Source: Planktomarina sp.
Lineage (GTDB): Bacteria > Pseudomonadota > Alphaproteobacteria > Rhodobacterales > Rhodobacteraceae
NCBI GenBank assembly: GCA_020630595.1
Contig: JAHDBC010000004.1
Location: 40,700 to 104,699 of the forward strand
Direction: 5' to 3'
DNA length: 64,000 nucleotides
Below the pieces are notes generated by a model, which worked only from the letters and a program-made list of their open reading frames with translations, searched no databases and was not told the DNA's origin. Both the position numbers and the translations under genes were made by a program. Positions within the stretch are counted from its first letter, which is position 1. Each line of letters opens with the position of its first letter. Positions 49,072 through 58,988 of the stretch are shown here, in pieces.

Positions 49072-49635
49072 ATGAGAAATTCTAAGTCGCGCAACCGTTC
49101 CAACAAGAACCGGAACAACAATCGGTCTGTCGGCAACATCATGAACCGCGTGTTCGACAGTTCCGGTCCCGAAGGCAAAGTGCGCGGCACGCCGCAACAG
49201 ATCATCGAAAAATACACCCAGCTGGCACGGGACGCACAGCTGTCCGGTGACCGCGTGGCGTTCGAAAACTTCCAACAGCATTCCGAACATTATTCCCGCA
49301 TGCTGGCCGAAGCGCAAAAAGAACTGGATGCGCGTCGCGAACAGCAGGAAAAGGAAAATCGGGAACGTCAGGCGCAGCGCGATGCGGAACGGGCCGAACG
49401 GCAGGAAACTGCTGCATCCGATCCGGCCACGGACCCCGGCGATGCCGCCCAGCCCGATGCTTTGCCTGTCGCCGAAGGGGACACGGATGGCATGGCTGTG
49501 GTGGATACCCCGGAATCTGCGTCAGACGATGCTGCGCCCAAACCAAAACCCCGCCGCCGCCGCGCGCCCAAGAAAGACGCCGATCAAGCATCGGGTGGCA
49601 ACGACGATGTGCCAACACCAGACGCCGCCGAATAG
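49072..49635 (+). CDS. DUF4167 domain-containing protein
   Basis: The 187-residue protein begins with a very basic, Asn/Arg-rich segment (MRNSKSRNRSNKNRNNNRS), followed by the conserved DUF4167 core FDSSGPEGKVRGTPQQIIEK and YTQLARDAQLSGDRVAFENF. A long charged Glu/Arg/Gln coiled region and an acidic, Ala/Pro-rich tail ending in KPRRRRAPKK complete it. The composition suggests RNA or ribosome binding, but function is unknown. The conserved core ends near residue 95. It is convergent with rsmA, with only the stop codons between them. Confidence 0.88.
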   Translation: MRNSKSRNRSNKNRNNNRSVGNIMNRVFDSSGPEGKVRGTPQQIIEKYTQLARDAQLSGDRVAFENFQQHSEHYSRMLAEAQKELDARREQQEKENRERQAQRDAERAERQETAASDPATDPGDAAQPDALPVAEGDTDGMAVVDTPESASDDAAPKPKPRRRRAPKKDADQASGGNDDVPTPDAAE

Positions 49636-50475
49636 TCAGTCGGCGGCCACCTGACGGGCCAAGGCACAGAACCCTTCCAGGCTGATTTCTTCGGCCCGTG
49701 ATGTGGGCTTTAGCCCGGCGGCAACAATCCGATCTTCGATATCCGGGCGCAGGCCCTTCAGGCTGGCGCGCAGCATTTTACGGCGCTGGTTGAACGCCTG
49801 CGCCACGGTCTGTGACAGTATTTTCGCATCGGCCGGGAATTTCGGTGCGGGCAGGGCCGTTAGATGAACCACCGCCGAATGGATTTTGGGCGGTGGGGAA
49901 AAAGCCTCTGGCGGAAGGGTCATGGCAATCCGCGCATCGCAGCGCCACTGGGCCAAAATCGCCAAACGGCCATAGGCCTTGCTGCCCGGGGTTGCGACAA
50001 TCCTTTGCGCGACCTCTTTTTGAAACATCAGGGTCAGCGTGTCCCAGAACGGCGGCCAGTCTTTCGGGGTCAGCCAGCGCACCAGCAGTTCGGTGCCCAC
50101 ATTATAGGGCAGGTTGGCCACAACCCGGACAGGCGCAGTCAAATATTCTGCATGATCCAGCGTCAGCGCGTCTTGGTTCAACACCTGCAACTGGCCCGGG
50201 TAGGCATCAGAAATTTCGGACAGCGCCGGCATGCACCGGGCGTCCTTTTCCAACGCAACCACCCGCCGCGCCCCTTCGGCCAACAGCCCCCGGGTCAACC
50301 CGCCGGGGCCGGGGCCGATTTCCAGAATATCGTGGCCGGTCAAATCCCCGGCTTGCCGTGCGATTTTCGACGTCAGGTTCAGATCCAGCAGGAAATTCTG
50401 GCCCAGCGACTTTTTCGCCCGCAAATCATGGGTGGTGATCACGTCGCGCAGGGGGGGCAGGGAATCAATGGCCAC
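49636..50475 (-). CDS. rsmA: 16S rRNA dimethyladenosine transferase RsmA (KsgA)
   Basis: This enzyme dimethylates two adjacent adenosines near the 3' end of 16S rRNA. The 279-residue protein has [20 protein letters not shown] near residue 21, SAM motif [14 protein letters not shown], the [15 protein letters not shown] catalytic loop near residue 120, and the C-terminal helical part [16 protein letters not shown] chose GTG 50475 ([13 protein letters not shown]), as homologues begin there; ATG 50499 is possible. It overlaps pdxA by 11 bp. Confidence 0.96.
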   Translation of the reverse strand: MAIDSLPPLRDVITTHDLRAKKSLGQNFLLDLNLTSKIARQAGDLTGHDILEIGPGPGGLTRGLLAEGARRVVALEKDARCMPALSEISDAYPGQLQVLNQDALTLDHAEYLTAPVRVVANLPYNVGTELLVRWLTPKDWPPFWDTLTLMFQKEVAQRIVATPGSKAYGRLAILAQWRCDARIAMTLPPEAFSPPPKIHSAVVHLTALPAPKFPADAKILSQTVAQAFNQRRKMLRASLKGLRPDIEDRIVAAGLKPTSRAEEISLEGFCALARQVAAD

Positions 50476-51430
50476 GGGCACCTGCCATTTGCGCCGCAAG
50501 CCGCACCGCTTCGATCATCGACGTGGGGTTCACCGCGTCTGTTCCGGCAATGTCATAGGCCGTGCCATGGTCGGGGGATGTGCGCACAAAGGGCAGCCCC
50601 AAGGTGACGTTGACACCACGATCAAAGTCGATGGTCTTGATCGGGATCAATGCCTGATCGTGGTACATGCAAATCGCGGCATCGTATCCGGCACGGGCGC
50701 GGGCATGAAACAATGTGTCTGCGGACACGGGGCCTGAAACCTGTGCCCCGGTGCGCTGCAGATCCTGCACGATGGGGGTCAGGACATCGCGGTCAAAGGT
50801 GCCGATGTTGCCACCTTCGCCGGCGTGGGGGTCCAGACCGGCAATCACGATCCGGGGTGCGGGGATGCCAAAATCATCACGCAGCGCGGTTTGTGTGATG
50901 TCGATGGTGGTTCGGATCAGGTCAGGGGTCAATGCGGCGGGAACGTCGGAAATGGGGATGTGGATGGTGGTTGGGACCACCCGCAAGTCTGGCGACGCCA
51001 GCATCATCACGACCTGATCGACCCCTGCCAGATGCCCCAGGTATTCGGTATGCCCGGGAAAACGAAACCCGGCCCCGTCCTGAAGCACTTTTTTGTTGAT
51101 CGGTGCGGTGGTGATGGCGCTGACGGTGCCCTGCATCGCCAATGAAACAGCGTGATCAATGGCCGCCACCGTGCCTGCCGCATGGGGCAGGTGCATACAC
51201 CCACGCTGGCGTGGACCATCAAAGGCCACAGGGGCCACAGCCAGACGGTCCGGCGTGATCGGCTGACCGGGGGACCACGGACCGGTCGGAATGTTCGCTG
51301 GCAGATGCGCCCCATCCCCGATGTAAATCAAGGGGATGCTGTCTTTCAGATCGGCCCATGCCGCCGCACAAATGTCAGGCCCAACCCCAGATGGGTCACC
51401 GCAGGTCATTGCGATGGGGGGCAGGGTCAT
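50465..51430 (-). CDS. pdxA: 4-hydroxythreonine-4-phosphate dehydrogenase PdxA
   Basis: This pyridoxal 5'-phosphate pathway enzyme oxidises 4-hydroxythreonine phosphate with NAD. The 321-residue protein has [18 protein letters not shown] at the N-terminus, [20 protein letters not shown] with GHTEYL metal ligand near residue 130, [13 protein letters not shown] near residue 202, and [14 protein letters not shown]. It overlaps surA upstream (ATGA) and rsmA downstream, inside the lpt-surA-pdxA-rsmA operon. Confidence 0.97.
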   Translation of the reverse strand: MTLPPIAMTCGDPSGVGPDICAAAWADLKDSIPLIYIGDGAHLPANIPTGPWSPGQPITPDRLAVAPVAFDGPRQRGCMHLPHAAGTVAAIDHAVSLAMQGTVSAITTAPINKKVLQDGAGFRFPGHTEYLGHLAGVDQVVMMLASPDLRVVPTTIHIPISDVPAALTPDLIRTTIDITQTALRDDFGIPAPRIVIAGLDPHAGEGGNIGTFDRDVLTPIVQDLQRTGAQVSGPVSADTLFHARARAGYDAAICMYHDQALIPIKTIDFDRGVNVTLGLPFVRTSPDHGTAYDIAGTDAVNPTSMIEAVRLAAQMAGARGH

Positions 51431-52617
51431 CGGACGGTGATTTTCGCCGCAGCGCGCAATTCTGCCAGATAACTGTCCGCAAGACTGGACAGGCGTCGTT
51501 GCCGCAGATCGTTGCCAATATCTTCGCGCGATTGGCTTTCGGTGGCTTCAAAAACGCGGCCGCACAGCATCACGACCTGCGTGTGCGTTTCAGACACTTG
51601 GCGGGTTGTGATTTCATTGCGGTCCAGCGTGGCCAGCCGTGCTGCAAGATCAGACGGAACATCAGCCGATGGCACGACCGATGGGGCAAAATCCGCGATG
51701 CCTGCGCGTTTGGCGGCACCATAGAAATCATCACACACATCCAAACGCCCAGCGATCTGTGTCAGGTTGGCGGTGGGCACCACAAGTTCGGCGTATTCAA
51801 CCGAACTCACGCGGGGCTGTGCCGGGGTGGTTTCCTGCAAATCGCGCAACTGAAACAGGATAAAGGCGTTTTCAACCGTCAGGGGCTGGGTGACCTGGCC
51901 GGGTCTTAGGTTGCGGATCAGGGGCTGCAACGGCGGCGGAAGATCGGCCAGATTTGTCCATGGAAGCCGCCCCCCATTGGTGCGGCTGTTGGCCACCGAC
52001 CGGGCACGGGCTTCGTTCGAAAACTGGGATATGGACGTGATTTGCGAAATGCGTTCGGCCACGCGGCGCTGGGCGGCCTGTTCAGGCGGTGGGGCAAACA
52101 GAATGATTTCCGAAATCAAAACCCGCAACCCGCCGCTGGGGCCGGCGGTGCTGATGGCGCGGTCAATTTCGGCATCTGAAATCTGACCCTGGCCGGCAAA
52201 GCGGTTCTGGATCAATGCGCGCCACAGGATCGCAGGTTCCACGAAATCGCGCAGCGCTGCCTGATCCACACCCTGTCGGTTCAAGATCGCGGTGAATTCT
52301 GCAAGCGTCAGGTTCGCCCGGCCCGCGAAATTTTCCATTTCTTCGACCAGTTGTTCGGACGTCATGCTGAGCCCTGCATCCCGCGCGGCTTGCATGCGCA
52401 GCCGGTCATCGATCAGGCTTTCCCGGGCCAGCGCCCTGCGGTTGCCGGGGCGGTTGATGGCCGCAAAGAATTTTTCACGCTGGTCCAGTTCATAACGCGA
52501 AATCGCGCTGTTGTTGACTTCGATCACCGTGTCGAACAACGACTGCGCGACGGCGCCAACAGGAAGCGTGGTCGCCGCAGCCAGCACCAGAATGCGCAGA
52601 TGTTTCAGAATGGTCAT
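51427..52617 (-). CDS. surA: Periplasmic chaperone/peptidyl-prolyl isomerase SurA
   Basis: The 396-residue exported protein has signal peptide ending VGAVAQ near residue 25, the SurA N-terminal helical domain (AISRYELDQREKFFAAINRP and LIDDRLRMQAARDAGLSMTS), and a single parvulin-like region (ILFAPPPEQAAQRRVAERIS onward) that is degenerate, as in many alphaproteobacterial SurA. It assists outer-membrane protein folding; LptD, encoded just upstream, is a known client. ATGA overlaps join it to lptD and pdxA. Confidence 0.9.
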   Translation of the reverse strand: MTILKHLRILVLAAATTLPVGAVAQSLFDTVIEVNNSAISRYELDQREKFFAAINRPGNRRALARESLIDDRLRMQAARDAGLSMTSEQLVEEMENFAGRANLTLAEFTAILNRQGVDQAALRDFVEPAILWRALIQNRFAGQGQISDAEIDRAISTAGPSGGLRVLISEIILFAPPPEQAAQRRVAERISQITSISQFSNEARARSVANSRTNGGRLPWTNLADLPPPLQPLIRNLRPGQVTQPLTVENAFILFQLRDLQETTPAQPRVSSVEYAELVVPTANLTQIAGRLDVCDDFYGAAKRAGIADFAPSVVPSADVPSDLAARLATLDRNEITTRQVSETHTQVVMLCGRVFEATESQSREDIGNDLRQRRLSSLADSYLAELRAAAKITVR

Positions 52618-54731
52618 AGGCTGCCCCCGCAGGTTTTTCTGGGCGAAGGCGTTTCACCTTCGACACCAAAGCCCAACAGTTCCACTGTCAGGCCGTAATC
52701 ATTGCTGGATCGTACACCGGGATTGGTTTCAAACCGCCGCGATACGGAAAAATTCACGTCGATACATTCGTTCTTGAATTGCACGCCCAACCCCGCATTC
52801 GACATTTCATCAGCACCGAAGTCGTATCTGAAATTGCCCAGCAAGGTCCAGTGGTTGTCGATCTTGTAGCGCCCGTTAAGTGCCAGTTGGCTGACGGTCT
52901 GCGCCCTGTTTTCGGCAAGATCAGCGGCAAGATAGGTATAGGTTGCATTGATGCCATAGCGGTCGCGCGTCAAATCCACGCGGGTTTCGGCCTTTTGCAG
53001 ATCGAATGTGTCTGCATCGACCAGCGCACGGGCCAACAGATCCATTCCATTCGTTGTGTGCAAACCGCCACTGACCAGCCAGTCAGACGATGTGCCCTGC
53101 AAGCCGGAAGTCTGGGAAAATTGGGATTGTGCCTGATCCCGCCAAATCCGCCCCAAAGACCAGCGCATCTGCGTGCCATCCGAATACAGTCGGTCCCATT
53201 GTGCGCCCAGTGTGATCAGATTGGCGGTATCGGCCACGTCAAACCCGGGGCTGCGCTGGAAATCAAACAGATTGCCTTCGTCCAGTTCGATCCGCGTGCT
53301 GTCCTGATTGGGGACATTCGACAAATCTGCCCGCGACAGGCTGAAGCCCAGCCGGGGCGTGAACACATCGCGAAACCCGGGGCCAACCCGCTGAAGCGGC
53401 CAAGACAGGCTGGCTTGCATCTGGGCTTGCGTGTTGAAGACTTCGGCAGGAAAGCCTGAATGCTGGTCGATCCGATACAGATCTGCCCGCGCACGCACAC
53501 CGAAATCGGCAACCAATCCCCCTTGCAAAAGCCAGTTGCGTTCCCATTCGACCTGGCCTGAAATGCGCGACACATCGAACCCGGATACATCCAGATCTGA
53601 ATAGCGATAAGCGGATTGGAACCCCAGTTGATAGCGCGCTTCGCCGCCGATGCGATCAGGGAAATAGCGCCGTTCGGTGCTGCCTTCCAAGACCAGTGAT
53701 GGAAGAAACGCATTGTTGTCTGAGGCCCGCAGGGAATTGTAATGCGACAGCCGTAAATTGGCATATCCGCGATCCTTGGCCCGTTCGATCTGTGCAAAGG
53801 AATGCAGACGGTCCACGTTGGAATAACCATATTCGCGCAGGTAATTCGGGTCTGTCACGGACTGCAGTTGAAACGTCAGGTCATAGTCACGCGCCAGCGC
53901 AAAATCCGCGTTTGCAAACAGGTACGCGCGCAATTCGCCGGGAACAATCGTGTCATCCGACACGGCCCCCGTGACAACCAGATTCCCGGCACGAAACGCC
54001 TGCCGGTACCGGTATTCCAGCGTTGTCGTGTCGTCCGCGATGAACGGTGTCAGCGTCAGATCACGGTGGTCCCCGATGCGAATGAAATAGGGCAGGCGAA
54101 TGCCAAACCCAGTCAGGGAATTGTTCTTCAGTTCAGGAACCAGAAACCCCGTGGCGCGGTCCAGACTTGGATCGGGCAACCGCATCCGGGGGACATAGAT
54201 GATCGGAATATCAAACAGCCGCAGCTGCGCACCATCCAGATAGATTTGGCGTTCATCGGCATCGTGCACAATCCGGCGCGCGCGGATTTGCCAGATCGGC
54301 GTTTGCCCCTGACAGACATAGCACGACGTGATCGCCACTTTGAAAAGGCCCGTGTAACGGGCGTTGGGCCGGGCAATTTCCGCAGCAGCCATCTGAAGCC
54401 GGTTTTCCAGCACAAGCCGGGCGTCGCGCAGGATGGATCGTTGCAGGGTCAGGTCCAGGTCTGCCTGTTGTGCAAGGATCACGGTATCCGCGCCATCCTG
54501 CAGGCGGATCGGCCCTTCGATGCGAAGCTGGTTGGTGGCCTGATCGTACCGGATCATCTGGGCTGTGATCTGCTGGCCATTGACCCACAGGCTGACGTTG
54601 CCCTGTGCCGTCAGGATGGTGCCAGACACCGTGATCTGGTCGGCAAGCAGCGTGGTGGGGCTGATGGTCTGTGCCCACAGGGGCGCTGCGGTCCAGAGTG
54701 TGAAAATCACGCAAAGCAACAGCCGGCGCAT
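52614..54731 (-). CDS. lptD: LPS-assembly outer membrane protein LptD
   Basis: The 705-residue protein has signal peptide MRRLLLCVIFTLWTAAPLWA, the N-terminal OstA/LptA-like jellyroll (TTLLADQITVSGTILTAQGN onward), then the large beta-barrel domain with many alternating aromatic strands. Cys in ITSCYVCQGQTP near residue 130 and in the C-terminal FKNECIDVNF and KTCGGSL could form the interdomain disulfides known for LptD. It inserts LPS in the outer leaflet. I chose ATG 54731, which gives the signal peptide and overlaps the lptG stop by one base. Confidence 0.95.
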   Translation of the reverse strand: MRRLLLCVIFTLWTAAPLWAQTISPTTLLADQITVSGTILTAQGNVSLWVNGQQITAQMIRYDQATNQLRIEGPIRLQDGADTVILAQQADLDLTLQRSILRDARLVLENRLQMAAAEIARPNARYTGLFKVAITSCYVCQGQTPIWQIRARRIVHDADERQIYLDGAQLRLFDIPIIYVPRMRLPDPSLDRATGFLVPELKNNSLTGFGIRLPYFIRIGDHRDLTLTPFIADDTTTLEYRYRQAFRAGNLVVTGAVSDDTIVPGELRAYLFANADFALARDYDLTFQLQSVTDPNYLREYGYSNVDRLHSFAQIERAKDRGYANLRLSHYNSLRASDNNAFLPSLVLEGSTERRYFPDRIGGEARYQLGFQSAYRYSDLDVSGFDVSRISGQVEWERNWLLQGGLVADFGVRARADLYRIDQHSGFPAEVFNTQAQMQASLSWPLQRVGPGFRDVFTPRLGFSLSRADLSNVPNQDSTRIELDEGNLFDFQRSPGFDVADTANLITLGAQWDRLYSDGTQMRWSLGRIWRDQAQSQFSQTSGLQGTSSDWLVSGGLHTTNGMDLLARALVDADTFDLQKAETRVDLTRDRYGINATYTYLAADLAENRAQTVSQLALNGRYKIDNHWTLLGNFRYDFGADEMSNAGLGVQFKNECIDVNFSVSRRFETNPGVRSSNDYGLTVELLGFGVEGETPSPRKTCGGSL

Positions 54732-55828
54732 TATCCATCCTCCTGCTGAAGGATCAGCGCAGATGCAAATCCAAAGGCCGCGATTGGTGGCACCCATGCG
54801 GCAAGGGATGCGGAGAGTTGGCCGTTTTCACCCAAAAGCTGCGCGAAATTCCGGATGAAATACAAAAGAAACCCAAGCAGCACCGCCGTCAAAACCATCG
54901 CAGCCGTGTTTTGCAGCCGCGACGGCGCAATCGTGAATGCCGCGCCAATCAACGCAAGCGTTGATAAGAACAACGGCAGGGCCAATTCCATCTGTAACCA
55001 GACCGCATGGCGGCGGGCCGAAAAACCGGTGTCTTCCAAGCGTTGGATGAAACCGGGCAGATCCCAGATGGGCACCGCAGACGGTTCGCCGAAACTGTCC
55101 CGGATCTGGTTCAGGGTCAGGTTGGTCGCGATGCGCAAATCCGTGTGGGATTGTGGCGAAACGGGCACCCCGGGCGATGTGTTCAACGCCCATTCGGTGG
55201 CATCGCCCACCTGCCAATAGCCCGGGTTCAGCGTAACAGACGCCGCGTTGATCCTGCGGGTTGGGCGGCCTTCGGGGCCAAAGCCGAACATTTCGACATT
55301 GAACAACGATGTCCCGTCCAGATTGCTGCGATCTGCGTGGATGATCATGTCTTCGGCCAGCCCGGCCTGCCGCAACCAGATCCCGTCGTCAGACACCGAC
55401 AGGGCAGACACATCCTGCCCATTGATGCGGTTCAGTTCCACTTCATAGCGTTGGCTGGTTGCCGCAACGATTGGGTTAAAGATCGCAACCGCCAGCACCC
55501 CCAGCACAAAGGTGGCTGCAATGGGGGCCACAAGAAACCGTGCCGCAGACCGACCGGCGGCGCGGGCAATCACCAGTTCACTGCTGCGCGACAGTGACAA
55601 GAACACCGCAACGCTGGCAATGATCACAATCAGGGGCAGGATCTGGTACAGTTTTGCGGGCGCCAACAGGATCACCATGCGCGCGATGACCCAGATATCC
55701 AGATTTCGACCGCTGAATTTGCGCAGATGTTCCAGAAAATCAAGCATCAGCGTCAGCGCAAGAAATATCGCAAACACGAAAAACAGCGTCTTCATAAAGC
55801 GCCGGATCAGATAGCGGTGCAGGATCAT
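54731..55828 (-). CDS. lptG: LPS export permease LptG
   Basis: The 365-residue inner-membrane protein of the YjgP/YjgQ family has about six helices. The start MILHRYLIRRFMKTLFFVFA is typical, ELVIARAAGRSAARFLVAPI (the coupling helix for LptB) lies near residue 95, and a periplasmic jellyroll separates helices 3 and 4. With LptF and the ATPase LptB it extracts LPS from the membrane. ATG 55828 lies inside the end of lptF. Confidence 0.95.
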   Translation of the reverse strand: MILHRYLIRRFMKTLFFVFAIFLALTLMLDFLEHLRKFSGRNLDIWVIARMVILLAPAKLYQILPLIVIIASVAVFLSLSRSSELVIARAAGRSAARFLVAPIAATFVLGVLAVAIFNPIVAATSQRYEVELNRINGQDVSALSVSDDGIWLRQAGLAEDMIIHADRSNLDGTSLFNVEMFGFGPEGRPTRRINAASVTLNPGYWQVGDATEWALNTSPGVPVSPQSHTDLRIATNLTLNQIRDSFGEPSAVPIWDLPGFIQRLEDTGFSARRHAVWLQMELALPLFLSTLALIGAAFTIAPSRLQNTAAMVLTAVLLGFLLYFIRNFAQLLGENGQLSASLAAWVPPIAAFGFASALILQQEDG

Positions 55829-56931
55829 GCCGCCCCCCCGGAAAGCGGGGCCGTGCGCCACGGTTTGTCGCGCCGCAGGATCAGGGCGAATGACACCACA
55901 GCACCAAACAGAACCGGAAAAACAAGCAACCAAAGCTGACTTCGTTCCGATCGCACGACATCAAGGGCGAACCCTTCGATCAGTTTGACGACGATCAACA
56001 ACACAAAAGCGTACAGGATGTATTGCCAAATCCCAAGCCGGCTGAACCCGCCAGACATCAGCGTGGCGACACCCAGCACCACCGCCACAAGGGGCAACAG
56101 GCTGGACAGGGTCCGCACCGCCCATTCCAGCTGCACGTCAAACCGTTCGAACCCATCAGCCGTTGCCAAGGCAAAGCTGTTAAGATCTTCGACCCGGTCT
56201 GGTGCGACGGGCCCAACACTTAGAAAACGGCTGACATCAATTACAAAGTCGTTGAAGCGCGTGGTCGTCAGCGCGGCTTGGGGGTCGGCCTGGGTCTGGA
56301 TCAGCCCATCAATCAAGACCAGCTTTGGCCCGGTTTCAGACCGCACCAGAAACGCACGGGTCGCCGTATAGGTGATCGTGCGATCATCGCGGCGTTCATG
56401 AAGAAAGATGTTTTCCAGTTCGCCCTGTGCCGAAACGCCTTCGATGAACAGCTTCACGTCGTCTGTTGCGTTCAAAAACGTGCCTTCTTGCAACAGACGG
56501 GCGGTGGCATTTTCGGCGGTCTGGACCGTGCGCACTTTCAACGTGGCAAGGCTGGTGGGCACCAGCACGTGTTGCAAAACGCCCTGCATCACACAGACGG
56601 CCACCCCGAACACGAAGAACGGGCGCAACAGTCGCGCCCCTGAATGCCCCGTCGCCTGAAGGATCGACAATTCGCTGTCATTGGACAGCCGGTTGAACTG
56701 ATACACAGCAGCCGCAAAAGCGGCGATTGGCAAAATGGTCGACAGAATCGCGGGAATGGTCAGGGCCGTGAATTCCAAAAACACCCAAGCCGACTGACCA
56801 TCCGCAATCAGCTGGTCAAACAAACGAACGGCCCGGTTGATCCAGTAGATCAGCACCAGCACCAGCGCGAAAAATCCGAACATGATCAATAGCTGCTGCA
56901 GGATATAGCGATTGATCCGCGACACTGTCAT
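55825..56931 (-). CDS. lptF: LPS export permease LptF
   Basis: The 368-residue YjgP/YjgQ-family permease starts MTVSRINRYILQQLLIMFGF, with LSNDSELSILQATGHSGARL near residue 78 (coupling helix), a large periplasmic jellyroll and three C-terminal helices. It partners LptG. It is the first gene of the minus-strand operon lptF-lptG-lptD-surA-pdxA-rsmA, and is divergent from pepA, 118 bp away. Confidence 0.95.
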   Translation of the reverse strand: MTVSRINRYILQQLLIMFGFFALVLVLIYWINRAVRLFDQLIADGQSAWVFLEFTALTIPAILSTILPIAAFAAAVYQFNRLSNDSELSILQATGHSGARLLRPFFVFGVAVCVMQGVLQHVLVPTSLATLKVRTVQTAENATARLLQEGTFLNATDDVKLFIEGVSAQGELENIFLHERRDDRTITYTATRAFLVRSETGPKLVLIDGLIQTQADPQAALTTTRFNDFVIDVSRFLSVGPVAPDRVEDLNSFALATADGFERFDVQLEWAVRTLSSLLPLVAVVLGVATLMSGGFSRLGIWQYILYAFVLLIVVKLIEGFALDVVRSERSQLWLLVFPVLFGAVVSFALILRRDKPWRTAPLSGGAA

Positions 56932-57049
56932 CTGCCCCCTCGGCTGGTCTTGACTTGGATGTAGCGAAAAACATCTGTGGCTGAAACTGCTAACTGGTCA
57001 ATCCCGGACCATGCGGCTAGGCTTTGCCCAAACGATGAAAGGCTTCCCC

Positions 57050-58516
57050 ATGACACCCCTTGCCAATGTTTCCACAGTCGCCGTGGATTTGAACCAGCTG
57101 GCCGATGCCACAGGCACGGTGGCGGTGTTTGTTGATGAAAACGGCCACCTTGATCAATTGGCCCGCCGTGTGAACCGGTTGACCAAAGGGGCACTGGAAC
57201 GTCTGGCCGACAGCGATGCCTTCAACGACATGGGTGTGGGCGATGTGACGCGGATGCGGTTTCCCACGGGCATGGCCGCTGATGCGGTTGTGGTGGCAAA
57301 ACTGTCGCGCAAATGCAGCATCGAAGATGCGCGCAAGGCGGGGGCAGGGATCGCCAAAAACACCGGCAAGGGCGCGTTGCTGATCGCGGCGGGAAACCTG
57401 CACCGCCCGGAAGACGTGGTCGAAGGCGTGGTTTTGCGCAACTACAGCTATCAGGATCAAAAATCAGAACCCAAACCCAACACGCTGGACGTCACCGTAA
57501 TGGCCAGCAAACCCGATGTGGTTGAACCCGCCATCGCACCCAAACTGGCCGTGGCCGAAGGCGTGTTTTTCACGCGCGATTTGGTGACGATGCCCGCGAA
57601 TGTGCTGACCACAACGTCTTTTGCCGAACACCTGATCGCCTTGCAGGATTTGGGTGTCGAAGTCGAAGTGTTCGACGAAGACCAACTGGAAGAAATGGGC
57701 ATGCGCACGCTGTTGTCGGTGGGCCATGGGTCGGCCAGCCCGTCCAAGGTGGTGGTCATGCAATGGAACGGCGGCGCGGAAGAGGCGCCCTTTGCGTTGG
57801 TTGGCAAGGGTGTGGTGTTCGACACCGGCGGCATATCCCTGAAACCGGCAGGGGGTATGGAAGATATGACCATGGACATGGGCGGCGCCGGTGTCGTGGC
57901 CGGGGTGATGAAGGCCTTGGCCCTGCGCAAGGCCAAAACCAACGTGGTTGGTTTGGTTGGATTGGTTGAAAACATGCCATCTGACCGCGCGACGCGGCCC
58001 GGCGATGTGGTCAAATCCATGAAAGGCGATACCGTCGAAATCATCAACACCGACGCAGAGGGGCGTTTGGTTTTGGCCGATGTTCTGTGGTACGCGCAAG
58101 AACGGTTCAACCCGTCGGGGGTGATCAATCTGGCCACGTTGACCGGCGCAATCATCATCGGGCTGGGTCATGAAATGGCGGGTGTGTTTTCAAACGATGA
58201 TACGCTTTCGAAAGACTTCATCAAAGCCGCAACCGCCGAAGGCGAAGGCGCATGGCGCATGCCGCTGGCCCCTGCCTATGACAAACAGATCAATTCCGCG
58301 ATTGCCGATATGAAAAACGTTGGCGGTCGTGCGGCAGGGTCGATCACAGCGGGCCAATTCCTGCAACGGTTCATCAAGGACGGGATGCCTTGGGCGCATT
58401 TGGACATCGCCGGGGTCGCCAGTGTGAAAGCCGAAACCGCCTTTGCCCCCAAAGGGGCGACAGGGTGGGGGGTGCGTGCCCTGAACCGCTATATCGCGGA
58501 CACATACGAAGGCTGA
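57050..58516 (+). CDS. pepA: Leucyl aminopeptidase (M17)
   Basis: The 488-residue M17 peptidase has an N-terminal macro-like domain and a catalytic domain with VVFDTGGISLKPAGGMEDMT near residue 260, the hallmark NTDAEGRLVLADVLWYA near residue 333, and the metal-binding Lys/Asp/Glu set within. It removes N-terminal residues of peptides in the cytoplasm as a hexamer. I chose ATG 57050 with AAAGG upstream; ATG 57035 and 57011 are in frame. It begins a plus-strand operon with holC. Confidence 0.96.
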   Translation: MTPLANVSTVAVDLNQLADATGTVAVFVDENGHLDQLARRVNRLTKGALERLADSDAFNDMGVGDVTRMRFPTGMAADAVVVAKLSRKCSIEDARKAGAGIAKNTGKGALLIAAGNLHRPEDVVEGVVLRNYSYQDQKSEPKPNTLDVTVMASKPDVVEPAIAPKLAVAEGVFFTRDLVTMPANVLTTTSFAEHLIALQDLGVEVEVFDEDQLEEMGMRTLLSVGHGSASPSKVVVMQWNGGAEEAPFALVGKGVVFDTGGISLKPAGGMEDMTMDMGGAGVVAGVMKALALRKAKTNVVGLVGLVENMPSDRATRPGDVVKSMKGDTVEIINTDAEGRLVLADVLWYAQERFNPSGVINLATLTGAIIIGLGHEMAGVFSNDDTLSKDFIKAATAEGEGAWRMPLAPAYDKQINSAIADMKNVGGRAAGSITAGQFLQRFIKDGMPWAHLDIAGVASVKAETAFAPKGATGWGVRALNRYIADTYEG

Positions 58517-58529
58517 TGGGCGTTTCCTG

Positions 58530-58988
58530 ATGGGGTCTGCCTATTTTTATCATCTGACAAACGAAGGGTTGGATGCGGCCCTGTTGGCCCTGTTGCCCAA
58601 ATGTTTGGGGCAGGGCTGGCGGGTGGTTGTGCGCGGCACATCGCAGGATCGTCTGGATTGGCTGGACCAAAAACTATGGCAAGGACCTGATGATGGGTTT
58701 TTGCCCCATGGGCTTGCCACGGCCGACCATGCGGACAAGCAGCCGATCCTTTTGGCCGATGAAAATCATTCCGCCCGCTTTGACTGTCTGATGACCATCG
58801 ATGGGGCGGGCCTAACGGCGGCAGAGGTGCAACAGGCCGAACGTGTCTGCGTGGTATTCGAAGCGGCGGACGAAGCGCAGATGGCCGCCGCACGCCACCA
58901 ATGGGCGGCCCTGACCGATGCGGGCATCAGCGCCAAATACTGGTCACAGGAAACCGGGCGCTGGCAGTTAAAGGTGGAAAAGAACTAG
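58530..58988 (+). CDS. holC: DNA polymerase III chi subunit HolC
   Basis: The 152-residue chi subunit of the clamp-loader has ALLALLPKCLGQGWRVVVRG near residue 17, LDWLDQKLWQGPDDGFLPHG and the acidic VCVVFEAADEAQMAAARHQW block, as in other HolC proteins. It links the clamp loader to SSB. It starts 13 bp after pepA, the gene order pepA-holC being common in proteobacteria. Its TAG stop shares the bases CTAG with the stop of the convergent gene. Confidence 0.93.
   Translation: MGSAYFYHLTNEGLDAALLALLPKCLGQGWRVVVRGTSQDRLDWLDQKLWQGPDDGFLPHGLATADHADKQPILLADENHSARFDCLMTIDGAGLTAAEVQQAERVCVVFEAADEAQMAAARHQWAALTDAGISAKYWSQETGRWQLKVEKN

Noticed and set aside
52614..54797. Longer LptD start at 54797
   Set aside because: It would bury the clear signal peptide that begins at 54731 and extend the overlap with lptG.
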